DNA of 64,000 bases from Woeseiaceae bacterium (GTDB lineage Bacteria; Pseudomonadota; Gammaproteobacteria; Steroidobacterales; Woeseiaceae). The position numbers and the translations under genes are program-made. How positions within the stretch are numbered: position 1 is the stretch's first letter; every line of letters starts with the position of its first letter. Below, in pieces: positions 8,860 through 16,600 of the stretch. Where the stretch lies: assembly GCA_028822065.1 (NCBI GenBank), contig JAPKEL010000003.1:39959-103958 (forward strand). The letters are read 5' to 3'. The notes beneath the pieces are model-generated. The model had not been told where the DNA came from and searched no databases. It saw only the letters and a program-made list of their open reading frames with translations.

Positions 8860-10124
8860 TAGCTAAAAATTCCCTTCATTGTAAAGAAGAAAATAATGGA
8901 TAACCCCGCACCAACTGGCAAAGTAACAATCCAGGATATAATTATTCTTCCAACGACATTCAGATCGATAGCCGAAAGTCCTCTAGCAAGACCCACGCCA
9001 AGAACAGCACCTACCAGTGTATGTGTGGTTGAGATAGGAAGACCAGTTCCAGACGCCAGGACAACGGTTGTTGCAGCTGCGAGCTCTGCTGCAAAGCCAC
9101 GACTGGGCGTGAGTTCGGTAATATTTTTGCCAATTGTTTCAATGACCTTGTAACCAAGCATTGCTAAACCGGCGATGATGCCTATACCGCCAACTAGAAG
9201 TATCCACCAAGGCATAACCGATTTAGATGCAATTTCTCCTCCAGATTGAACAACACTGACTATTGCTGCAAGAGGACCCACAGCATTTGCAACATCATTC
9301 GAGCCATGAGCAAAAGCCATCGCACAAGCGGTAAATACCATCAATACGGCAAATACACGCTCAACCCCATCAAAGGTAATACCTCCTCTTTGCTCTTCAG
9401 TATTTTGTACTCTTCTGAGAAAAACAGAGCCCAAAAGGGAAATAGCGATACCAATCATAGTTGAGTATTGTAAACTCTGGATGAAATTAAGATCTAATCC
9501 TACGTGTTTCAAACCTTTCAATAAGGTAACCATAGAGATGACAAAACCGACTAAAAACATATACCCAGGCACATATTTTTTAGCATTTTGAAAGGGATTA
9601 TCAGTATTTAAAATAAGATGTTGAACAGTTCTGAAAATTAAGAAAGACAGTGTTCCTGCCATTAAGGGTGAAACGATCCAACTTGATACTATTGATGTTA
9701 CTTTTCCCCAGCTTACCGCGTCAACACTAATACCTACAGCGGCAAAACCAACAATTGCACCAACAATAGAGTGTGTCGTAGAGACAGGCCAACCGTTATA
9801 GGAGGCAATAAGTAGCCATGATCCAGCCGCTAGTAAGGAGGCAAGCATTCCAAATACTAGTAATTCTGGCGTGTTTGCTAGTAAAGATGGATCAATAATT
9901 CCTTTTCTGATGGTTGAGGTGACTTCACCGCCAGCCAAATAAGCGCCAGCAAATTCAAATATACAAGCTACTAGGATGGCTTGAGAAAGTGTCAGCGCTT
10001 TTGCACCGACAGAGGTACCCATGGCATTCGCAACATCATTAGCTCCAATACCCCATGCCATAAAAAAACCAAATACGCAGCCACTAATAAGGAGATAGGG
10101 CCCATAATTAATAATAATATCCAT
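8859..10124 (-). CDS. pit: Inorganic phosphate transporter, PiT family
   Basis: Secondary transporter for inorganic phosphate (metal-phosphate:H+ or Na+:phosphate symport) in the inner membrane. The 421-residue protein shows the inverted-repeat PiT signatures: GANDVANAMG at 27-36 and HGSNDVANAVGP near 273-284. Each is followed by a matching loop motif, PVSTTHS (113-119) and PISTTHT (363-369). About ten hydrophobic segments are visible. It follows the DUF47 gene by 16 nt and overlaps the porin gene by one base, so the three form an operon. No Pho box was recognised upstream. Confidence 0.95.
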   Translation of the reverse strand: MDIIINYGPYLLISGCVFGFFMAWGIGANDVANAMGTSVGAKALTLSQAILVACIFEFAGAYLAGGEVTSTIRKGIIDPSLLANTPELLVFGMLASLLAAGSWLLIASYNGWPVSTTHSIVGAIVGFAAVGISVDAVSWGKVTSIVSSWIVSPLMAGTLSFLIFRTVQHLILNTDNPFQNAKKYVPGYMFLVGFVISMVTLLKGLKHVGLDLNFIQSLQYSTMIGIAISLLGSVFLRRVQNTEEQRGGITFDGVERVFAVLMVFTACAMAFAHGSNDVANAVGPLAAIVSVVQSGGEIASKSVMPWWILLVGGIGIIAGLAMLGYKVIETIGKNITELTPSRGFAAELAAATTVVLASGTGLPISTTHTLVGAVLGVGLARGLSAIDLNVVGRIIISWIVTLPVGAGLSIIFFFTMKGIFS

Positions 10125-10140
10125 TTACATTTTTCCTTTT

Positions 10141-10812
10141 TTAGCGTGATGCAATAAGGGAGATTCGATGGCCAACTTGCTCTGCTATATCGGCAAGCTC
10201 TCCGATCTTGTTAATGACACTGTATAAAAACATCACATCAATTGGTGGAAGGTTTTTTTCGATGACAAATAATTGCGATCTGAGCATAATTTCAGTTTCA
10301 TCGCAGTGATCTTCTAGGGTATCTAATTGATGAATTAACTTTTGCATCTCATCAGCTGCATTTCCACCGAAAGCGAATTGAAATAATTCATTGATATGAT
10401 TGGTAGCATTAGAGGCAACTTTGCATATTTCAGCCGCTTCAGTGGCAAATTGCATGAAGGTTGCAGCTATTTCAGTAGGGATTTCCATTTTTCTACCAAT
10501 CATCAGTCCCGAGATGCCCTTGACTGTGTTCGGGATTTCGTCAGCACGTTTTACCAGCTCCAAAACATCCTCTCTTGGGACGGATAAAAATATACTTTTG
10601 GGGACAAGACCTCTAGTCTCGGCCTTCAGGGCGTCAGCATCATGCTCAAGATCAACTATTTTCTTTCGTGATTGAATTGCTTTTTTCCAATCCAAATCTA
10701 TTACAGATCCGAGAAAAAGTAAGAGCTCATCTGCACTCGCTTTAGCTTTTTCCATATGTTTTTGGATAGGGCCAAAAGGAGACTTTTTGATTAAATCAGA
10801 AATTCTGTCCAT
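10141..10812 (-). CDS. DUF47 (PhoU-like) Pit accessory protein
   Basis: A 223-residue helical protein of the DUF47/TIGR00153 family, distantly related to PhoU. The family typically sits directly upstream of pit and is thought to modulate the transporter. Recognisable parts are the N-terminal KSPFGPIQKHMEKA, a central KRADEIPNTVKGISGLM helix and the C-terminal LADIAEQVGHRI. It is the first intact gene of the phosphate operon. Its start region overlaps the end of a phoB-like remnant on the same strand. A regulatory role is inferred from the family. Confidence 0.9.
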   Translation of the reverse strand: MDRISDLIKKSPFGPIQKHMEKAKASADELLLFLGSVIDLDWKKAIQSRKKIVDLEHDADALKAETRGLVPKSIFLSVPREDVLELVKRADEIPNTVKGISGLMIGRKMEIPTEIAATFMQFATEAAEICKVASNATNHINELFQFAFGGNAADEMQKLIHQLDTLEDHCDETEIMLRSQLFVIEKNLPPIDVMFLYSVINKIGELADIAEQVGHRISLIASR

Positions 10813-10951
10813 ATTTATTATCCTTGATATTTTTGATGGCTTCTTTATCCGATGAAGTCATGGTTACGCGATAGTCTTCGTTTGTAAAATTATATTGAAG
10901 TGTTGAGAGTAGATCAGCTTCATCTACAACAATTAGAATATGAGGTTTCAT
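10796..10951 (-). pseudogene. Truncated phoB-like receiver-domain fragment
   Basis: A 51-codon reading frame beginning MKPHILIVVDEADLLSTL and ending in TGA inside the start of the DUF47 gene. The text matches the first ~45 residues of a PhoB/OmpR receiver domain: MKPHILIV, an acidic patch, then the helix DLLSTLQYNF and the strand DYRVT. The phosphoacceptor Asp, the switch residues and the whole winged-helix DNA-binding domain are missing. One acidic-pocket residue (usually Glu-Asp) reads Val-Asp. I read it as the relic of a phosphate-response regulator lost by deletion, although a translated leader peptide cannot be excluded. Confidence 0.6.
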
Positions 10952-11119
10952 AGGTTATTTTGGACTTGCATGAAAGTTAGTTTTAAGTTCAAAGTAATTA
11001 ATATATATAGCATCATAACCGTTTAATTTTATGGCATAAACCAATATTTTGTGTAAGCATATAAACATAATAGCGATTAATAAAATAAAATAATAACAAA
11101 TAAAAAAATGTAATTTGAG

Positions 11120-11416
11120 ATGTTAGAAGAGCTGACTAAAAAGATTCAGGTAGCTGTTAGTAAAAAAGCGGCTTTTGGTTTTAATGTGCGTTTTGATTTG
11201 GATGAAGGTGAGAGCATTTATGTTCTTGCTCAATCTGAACCTGTACAGGTTAGCAGTGCGAAGGATCCTGCTGATACTGTTTTTAAAGTAAGTAATGCTA
11301 ATTTAGATGCTATGCTCGATGGAAAACTGTCACCCATGAGTGCTTATATTACTGGCAAGATGAAAATTGAGGGCGATATGGGCAAAGCAATGCAATTAAG
11401 CTCAATGTTTGGTTAG
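11120..11416 (+). CDS. SCP2 sterol-carrier domain protein
   Basis: A 98-residue single SCP2 domain, a fold that binds lipids or fatty acyl-CoA in a hydrophobic pocket. Typical features are FNVRFDLDEGE near the start, the middle ADTVFKVSNANLDAMLDGKL, and the glycine-rich YITGKMKIEGDMGKAMQLS at the end. It lies alone between the phosphate operon and the first glutamine synthetase-like gene, which runs toward it. The binding partner is unknown. Confidence in the domain is high and in the role low. Confidence 0.88.
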   Translation: MLEELTKKIQVAVSKKAAFGFNVRFDLDEGESIYVLAQSEPVQVSSAKDPADTVFKVSNANLDAMLDGKLSPMSAYITGKMKIEGDMGKAMQLSSMFG

Positions 11417-11488
11417 CCGTAATAACTGGTTTATATTTAAATTTTCACGACTCTTTCCGATATTATTGCATCGATGTACTCTCTTCTT

Positions 11489-12880
11489 TCACACTGAGCG
11501 CAAATACCAACTGTAATCTATATCGCTGATATTATTATTAAATTCCGATTCCTCGAAGCGCCTGTTAGCAATAAAAGTCTTGCAGAACTCTCCACCCAGG
11601 TAGTTTGGTAGTATTTTGCTGTCTTCAAATTCATCGATTGCTTTGTTCCAACGATTAGGGATTTCTTGGTTGAGTGATATTACCTCAAATTCTTGGATCA
11701 TTTTTCCAGGATTGCATTGATGCGTTATCCCATAGTGAACTCCAGAAAGTATCGCAGCCGCTACAAGATATGGATTCGCATCTGCACCAGAAACTCGATG
11801 CTCAAACCTTAGATTTTTGGCATCTGAAATTGGAATTCGAAGTGATACATTCCGATGATTAGCGCCCCAATTTGGCTCAACAGGTGCAAACATTTCTGGC
11901 CTTAGTCTTCTGTATGAATTGGCATTGGGAGCAAAAATTGCAGTTGCTGCACCCATCGTTTCCTTGAGTCCGCCGATGGCATACCTTAGATTGTCAGAAT
12001 AAGGTGGTTGGGCCCGTTCTTTTTTATTTTGTGAGAAATAATTGTTACCATCCACATCAATAAAGCTCATGTGCATATGCAATCCAGAACCAGATTCTTC
12101 TGCAAAAGGCTTGGCCATGAAGCAAGCTACAAAATCATGTTGACGAGCTATAGCTTTGATAGCTCTTTTTAAAAGCATGGCATGATCACAAGCAAGTAAA
12201 GGATCGTCAATATGGTGAAGATTGATTTCAAATTGACCTGGTGCGTATTCTGAAATGGCAGTTCCAGCCGGAATATTTTGTTTTTCACAGGCCGCATAGA
12301 GATCGTTTAAAAAGCCTTCAATATCCCATAGATCGTCAGGATGATAGCATTGAGGCCCGGGTTGCGGTCTGCCAATACCTGGAATTAAAGAGGTTTTTGG
12401 AGTAGGTCTGTCGCTATTAGCATCTAGCAGATAAAATTCCAGTTCTGCTGCCATGACAACTGTTGGTACTAATTCTTCAAGCTTTGATAAGGTTTTTTGT
12501 AATACGGCTCTGGGTTCAGCAAAAAATGGTTCATTAGCGTCATTGACAAAGGAGAAAAGTGCTTGTGCTGAAGGTTTTTTTGCCCATGGAATAGTCGCTA
12601 AACTACCAGCAATTATATGTGCACCTGTATCCGGGTCACCGTCCTCTGCAGACCATTTTATATCTGGGATGGTTTGCCCTAGTATATCTAGGAAAACTGT
12701 ACTGCCAGGCATAGAGAAGCCATTATTGAAAATACTTTCAAATTCATTAGAGCGGATACGCTTTCCACGAATGACACCATTTATGTCACCCATTATGATT
12801 TCCATTTCCTGTGTATCAGGAAATTTTTTCATAAATTTATGTAATTCATCTAAATTAGATTTTTTTGATATCTTAGACAT
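11489..12880 (-). CDS. Gamma-glutamylpolyamine synthetase (glutamine synthetase family), paralogue 1
   Basis: A 463-residue member of the glutamine synthetase superfamily of the PuuA type. It should ligate glutamate to an amine such as putrescine using ATP. The beta-grasp part carries MGDINGVIRGKRI. The catalytic part shows AAELEFYLL, the histidine-containing GSGLHMHMSF, FAPNANSYRRLRPEMFAP and RVSGADANPYLVAAAILSG. True glutamine synthetases have the Tyr-adenylylation loop and different spacing. It is divergent from iclR, sharing a 116-bp control region that contains the tandem palindromic operator. A second paralogue lies at 17.4 kb, so the two may act on different polyamines. Confidence 0.88.
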   Translation of the reverse strand: MSKISKKSNLDELHKFMKKFPDTQEMEIIMGDINGVIRGKRIRSNEFESIFNNGFSMPGSTVFLDILGQTIPDIKWSAEDGDPDTGAHIIAGSLATIPWAKKPSAQALFSFVNDANEPFFAEPRAVLQKTLSKLEELVPTVVMAAELEFYLLDANSDRPTPKTSLIPGIGRPQPGPQCYHPDDLWDIEGFLNDLYAACEKQNIPAGTAISEYAPGQFEINLHHIDDPLLACDHAMLLKRAIKAIARQHDFVACFMAKPFAEESGSGLHMHMSFIDVDGNNYFSQNKKERAQPPYSDNLRYAIGGLKETMGAATAIFAPNANSYRRLRPEMFAPVEPNWGANHRNVSLRIPISDAKNLRFEHRVSGADANPYLVAAAILSGVHYGITHQCNPGKMIQEFEVISLNQEIPNRWNKAIDEFEDSKILPNYLGGEFCKTFIANRRFEESEFNNNISDIDYSWYLRSV

Positions 12881-12929
12881 ATGAAGCTCAAGTAATTAAT
12901 TAATGATTTAATTGTAACAGAATATAATA

Positions 12930-12959
12930 TTGGATCAGGTCAGTTATAGTGTGTATTAT
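12930..12959 (+). promoter_or_regulatory. Candidate iclR promoter
   Basis: TTGGAT (12930-12935) and TATTAT (12954-12959) are separated by 18 bp and point toward iclR. The -10 hexamer runs directly into the first palindrome of the proposed operator. A bound repressor would therefore overlap the transcription start. Hexamer matches are partial (about 4 and 5 of 6). Confidence 0.35.
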
Positions 12960-12989
12960 CATAATATGAAATCCATAATCATATTATGA
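12959..12989. promoter_or_regulatory. Tandem palindromic operator, copy 1
   Basis: Two perfect 11-bp odd palindromes, TCATAATATGA (12959-12969) and TCATATTATGA (12979-12989), have a 9-bp gap and 20 bp between centres, about two helical turns. They are also inverted repeats of each other. The site ends 7 bp before the iclR ATG and lies in the region shared with the divergent glutamine-synthetase-like gene. An identical arrangement recurs at 18727-18757. Two such copies in one catabolic cluster led by an IclR gene make this a strong operator candidate. The identity of the binding protein is inferred. Confidence 0.7.
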
Positions 12990-12996
12990 GCTAAAA

Positions 12997-13752
12997 ATGA
13001 GAGAAAAAACTGCCCCAAAAGGAGCTCAGGCTGCTCTTCGTGCTATTCGTTTGCTTAAGTTATTTACCATTGAGAAATCTGAGCTATCTTTAACTCAAGT
13101 GAGTGTTGGTGCAAACCTCAATAAAACCACGGTTCATCGTTTATTACGTGCACTCGAGAGCGAGAGTTTAGTTCAACGAAACTCAATTACTGGGCGATAC
13201 AGTCTTGGAGCGGGACTTATGGCCTTGGGTGTGCAAGCATTATCAAGCAGTGATCTGAGAAGAAGAGCGCGACCTATTCTAAAGTTATTAGCCAGAGATA
13301 CGGGAGAAACTGCACAGTTGGAGGTGCCTGTTCATGATGGAATGTTGATTTTAGATGAGGTCACGGGTCGGCATGTGGTGACAGCAACTGGTAACATTGG
13401 CACTCATTGGCCCATGCATGCAACTTCGAGTGGTAAAGCCTATATGGCTTTTGATACAAGCATGCATGATCAACTTCCAGAGACGTTTCCCAGTCTTACA
13501 AAAAATACCATAACAAATAAAGTTTTGATGAAAGCTGAAATTAGCCGAATTTTAAAACGAGGTTTTTCTGAAAGTGTTGATGAACTAGAGCCAGGATATA
13601 GTTGTGTTGGTATTGCTGTATTCGATGCTCTCGGCAATATTCAGGGCGCCCTATCTATAGGAGGCCCATCTCATCGCATGACAAAGGAACGGAGAATGGA
13701 GATAGGAACAGCATTGAAAAAAGCTGCAGGCCGTCTCAGTCCAGAGTATTAA
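12997..13752 (+). CDS. IclR-family transcriptional regulator
   Basis: A 251-residue regulator with an N-terminal winged helix-turn-helix. LTQVSVGANLNKTTVHRLL at about 37-55 includes the recognition helix. A C-terminal IclR effector domain follows, marked by PMHATSSGKAYMAF and GYSCVGIAVFDALG. The family binds small catabolic effectors and usually controls an adjacent catabolic operon and itself. Its ATG lies 7 bp after the tandem palindrome, so autoregulation is likely. The genes to either side handle polyamines, so the ligand may be a gamma-glutamyl or amine intermediate; that is inference. Confidence 0.92.
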   Translation: MREKTAPKGAQAALRAIRLLKLFTIEKSELSLTQVSVGANLNKTTVHRLLRALESESLVQRNSITGRYSLGAGLMALGVQALSSSDLRRRARPILKLLARDTGETAQLEVPVHDGMLILDEVTGRHVVTATGNIGTHWPMHATSSGKAYMAFDTSMHDQLPETFPSLTKNTITNKVLMKAEISRILKRGFSESVDELEPGYSCVGIAVFDALGNIQGALSIGGPSHRMTKERRMEIGTALKKAAGRLSPEY

Positions 13753-13839
13753 CTTTTTAGCTTTGCGTGCTAGTATCTAATTTGATTGAGTCAGTTTGAT
13801 TCTTTTAATTATTGAGAATCCAAAATAACGGGGATTAAC

Positions 13840-15687
13840 ATCAAAAGATATTTATTTTTGCTGATTGCTTTAATGGCGCCGGCTTCTTCATATGCACTTG
13901 ACGTTAAATTATCTCAGGTTGCTTTAACCCATGTTGATACAGAGGTAAATATATCTAATGCTGGCGCTTTTCAAAGAATAGATGTTTATTTTGGTACACA
14001 AAGAATAAGCGGGACAACGGATGATCTTGGTTATATAGATTTCAATTTAAAGTTTGATCGACCTGGAAAAAAGAATCTCCACATTGTGCAATCTGGAGCA
14101 GAATCTACTGATTATAATCTACGAGTTATTCCGGGTTGGATTTCAATTGCACCTCCACTACTGGCCATTTTTATTGCGTTAATATTGCGCAATGTTATTC
14201 CTGCATTAATTGCGGGTATCTGGTTAGGTGCCACGGCACTTAGGTCTTTTACACCGATGGGTATTTTTCAAGGGCTCTTGGATGGATTTCAGATTTATGT
14301 TGTAAAAGCCCTCTCCAATGAGGATCATGCGGCGATTATATTATTTTCAATGATGATTGGTGGCATGGTCGGGATAATAACAAGAAATGGCGGTATGAAC
14401 AGTATTGTCATGCTCCTGGTCAGTAGGGCAAAAACAGCAATTGGTGGGCAAGTATCAGTGTGGCTAATGGGCTTGATGATATTTTTTGATGATTATAGCA
14501 ATACCTTAGTTGTTGGTAATACGGCCAGACCACTTACAGATCACCTTAAGATATCTCGAGAAAAATTAGCCTATATAGTTGATTCAACTGCTGCACCTGT
14601 CGTTTGTATCGCACTGATTACGACATGGATTGGCTATGAAGTGGGCTTGATTGATCAAGCGCTTAAGGGTATTCCTGAATTAACTGAACCAGCGTATACG
14701 GTTTTCTTGCATTCCATACCTTATAGTTTTTATCCTATATTAGCGATTATCTTTGTTTTCACTGTAGCGAGAACTGGAAAAGATATGGGTCCCATGTACC
14801 ACGCTGAAGTCAGAGCTCGACAAGGGCAAGTCTCACCAGTCAATACATTAGATACACCAGCAATACAAGGTGATAATTTAGAAATGAAAGTTGGTGTAAA
14901 AATGCGTGCAATGAATGCATTTATTCCAATATTGGTGCTAATTTTCTCTTTATTAGCTGGCCTTTATGTCACAGGTGAGGGCGATTCAATGACAGATATA
15001 ATTGGATCTGCTGATTCCTATACTGCCATGCTTTGGGCTTCATTATTAGGTGCTATGACAGCAGCTATAATGACCATTTCGCAAAAAATATTAACAACTC
15101 ATGAAACTGTGGACGCATGGTTTGGCGGAGTGCGAGCCATGCTATTTGCCATGATTATATTGATTTTAGCTTGGGCACTTTCAGACATAAGTATGGCACT
15201 TAACACGGCTGATTATTTGGTATCTATTTTGGCTGATTCTTTGCCTGCTGAAATGGTGCCAGTCACAGTTTTTGTGCTTTCGGCTATTACCGCATTTACG
15301 ACCGGAACCAGTTGGGGGACTTTAGGTATATTGATGCCGCTTGTGGTTCCTCTTTGTTGGGCGGTTATGCAAGTTAATGGCATAGCTGATGCCGCTCATA
15401 TGCATATATTATATTCGGCCATTGCATGTAATCTTGCTGGCGCGGTTTGGGGGGATCATTGTTCTCCTATCTCTGATACTACGGTGTTGTCTTCAATGGC
15501 CAGTGGCTGTGATCATATAGAACATGTAAGAACTCAAATGCCGTATGCATTATTAGTGGGCTCGGTAGCGATAGCGGTTGGTACCATTCCAGGTGCTTAC
15601 GGGGTACCACCTATTGTTTCAATTATTGCAGGAGCTCTTATTTTAGCTGCAGTTTTGGGGTATTTTGGGCGTAAAGCCGACCAGTAA
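13840..15687 (+). CDS. NhaC-family Na+/H+ antiporter-like transporter with secreted N-terminal extension
   Basis: Membrane transporter of about 615 residues. It starts with a signal peptide (KRYLFLLIALMAPASSYA) and a ~75-residue beta-rich extracytoplasmic segment. The NhaC-type core follows, with motifs such as MMIGGMVGIITRNGG, FDDYSNTLVVGNTARP and TGTSWGTLGILMPL. NhaC relatives exchange cations or organic substrates for H+ or Na+. No ATG, GTG or TTG precedes the basic part of the signal peptide. An ATC at 13840 has a GGGG ribosome-binding stretch at 13830-13833 and is the best natural start; ATT at 13834 also fits. The first conventional start, TTG 13858, would remove the charged N-region. 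Placement in the polyamine island suggests amine transport. Confidence 0.82.
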   Translation: MKRYLFLLIALMAPASSYALDVKLSQVALTHVDTEVNISNAGAFQRIDVYFGTQRISGTTDDLGYIDFNLKFDRPGKKNLHIVQSGAESTDYNLRVIPGWISIAPPLLAIFIALILRNVIPALIAGIWLGATALRSFTPMGIFQGLLDGFQIYVVKALSNEDHAAIILFSMMIGGMVGIITRNGGMNSIVMLLVSRAKTAIGGQVSVWLMGLMIFFDDYSNTLVVGNTARPLTDHLKISREKLAYIVDSTAAPVVCIALITTWIGYEVGLIDQALKGIPELTEPAYTVFLHSIPYSFYPILAIIFVFTVARTGKDMGPMYHAEVRARQGQVSPVNTLDTPAIQGDNLEMKVGVKMRAMNAFIPILVLIFSLLAGLYVTGEGDSMTDIIGSADSYTAMLWASLLGAMTAAIMTISQKILTTHETVDAWFGGVRAMLFAMIILILAWALSDISMALNTADYLVSILADSLPAEMVPVTVFVLSAITAFTTGTSWGTLGILMPLVVPLCWAVMQVNGIADAAHMHILYSAIACNLAGAVWGDHCSPISDTTVLSSMASGCDHIEHVRTQMPYALLVGSVAIAVGTIPGAYGVPPIVSIIAGALILAAVLGYFGRKADQ

Positions 15688-15709
15688 AATAAGTTCGTTT
15701 TTTCATGAT

Positions 15710-15721
15710 GTGATATATCAC
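15710..15721. promoter_or_regulatory. 12-bp perfect palindrome GTGATATATCAC
   Basis: Perfect 12-bp palindrome between the transporter and the methyltransferase-like gene, 68 bp before the latter's ATG. It resembles half a CRP site, but the spacing is too short (TGTGA-N4-TCACT). It could be an operator for another regulator. Confidence 0.3.
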
Positions 15722-15788
15722 TGAAGATTGTATTTTCTTGAGGTAGAATTGTCATTAATAGTAATTATTTAATTATAGGAGAGTTTGG

Positions 15789-16535
15789 ATGTTTCGACTA
15801 AGTTTGGTTATTCTTGGAATTTTAATAAGCAATGTCTCGTTTGCACAAAGTAATGCAATTGATGACAAGATCAATGCAGCACTTGCATCAGAAATAAGAA
15901 CCGCAGCTGAAAAAGCAAGAGATCGTAATAGAAAACCACTTGAAACATTGAATTTCTTTCAGCTTAAAGATGATATGCGTGTGCTTGAATTGGTTCCTAG
16001 CGGAGGCTGGTACACAAAATTATTGGCACCGACCCTTAAAGATAACGGCGAATATTATGTAGCAATCTGGACGGATCGATTAAAAGTTGGTTTATTGTCA
16101 GAAGATGGTTTTGGGCATGTAAATGTTGTGGATGGTATCAATCCATCGAGCAGCGGTGTAGGCCGATTAAATACAATTAAATCTTTTTCATTAGGCTTAA
16201 GTAATTTGGATTTAGTGGTTACCTTCAGAAATATGCATAATTTTGATGTAGCTGGCCGTAATGCGATTAATCAGGCGACTTTTGATGCATTAAAATCAGG
16301 GGGCCTTTATGGGGTTATCGATCATACGCGACGACACATGCAGCCAATGACTAATGAAGTATGGCGAAGAGCAGACCCGATTCAAATAACAAAAGAATTA
16401 CTGGATATTGGCTTTGAACTTGAAGCTTATAACGACCTTCATTATAGACCTGATGATGAGTTGCGTTATGAGGTAGGAAGGAAGTCGGTGACTGGTAATA
16501 CCGATCGATTTACGATGCTCTTTAAGAAACCATAA
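15789..16535 (+). CDS. Exported SAM-methyltransferase-like protein (COG4798 type)
   Basis: A 248-residue protein with a clear cleavable signal peptide (MFRLSLVILGILISNVSFA, cleavage before QS). The mature part has a class I methyltransferase-like fold. The strand MRVLELVPSGGWYTKLLA (63-80) replaces the usual glycine-rich SAM loop, and FDALKSGGLYGVIDHTRR plays the part of the later motif. Such signal-bearing members are known as predicted methyltransferases without assigned substrate. Periplasmic SAM is not expected, so the catalytic role is doubtful. A good ribosome binding site (AGGAGAG) precedes the ATG. It sits inside the polyamine island between transporter and PuuD. Confidence 0.75.
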   Translation: MFRLSLVILGILISNVSFAQSNAIDDKINAALASEIRTAAEKARDRNRKPLETLNFFQLKDDMRVLELVPSGGWYTKLLAPTLKDNGEYYVAIWTDRLKVGLLSEDGFGHVNVVDGINPSSSGVGRLNTIKSFSLGLSNLDLVVTFRNMHNFDVAGRNAINQATFDALKSGGLYGVIDHTRRHMQPMTNEVWRRADPIQITKELLDIGFELEAYNDLHYRPDDELRYEVGRKSVTGNTDRFTMLFKKP

Positions 16536-16600
16536 AAAATAAGAATTGATTGTCAAGCAACGAGGCCTTAGTGACTTATAAAGTACAGCTAAGATAAAGC

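Noticed and set aside
12453..12884. 143-codon open frame opposite the glutamine-synthetase-like gene
   Set aside because: Shadow frame with no domain-like text; the opposite strand carries a complete conserved enzyme. Similar long shadows at 60019-60429 and 35093-35476 were rejected for the same reason.
15710..15721. CRP binding site
   Set aside because: The half-sites TGTGA and TCACT are separated by 4 bp, not the required 6.
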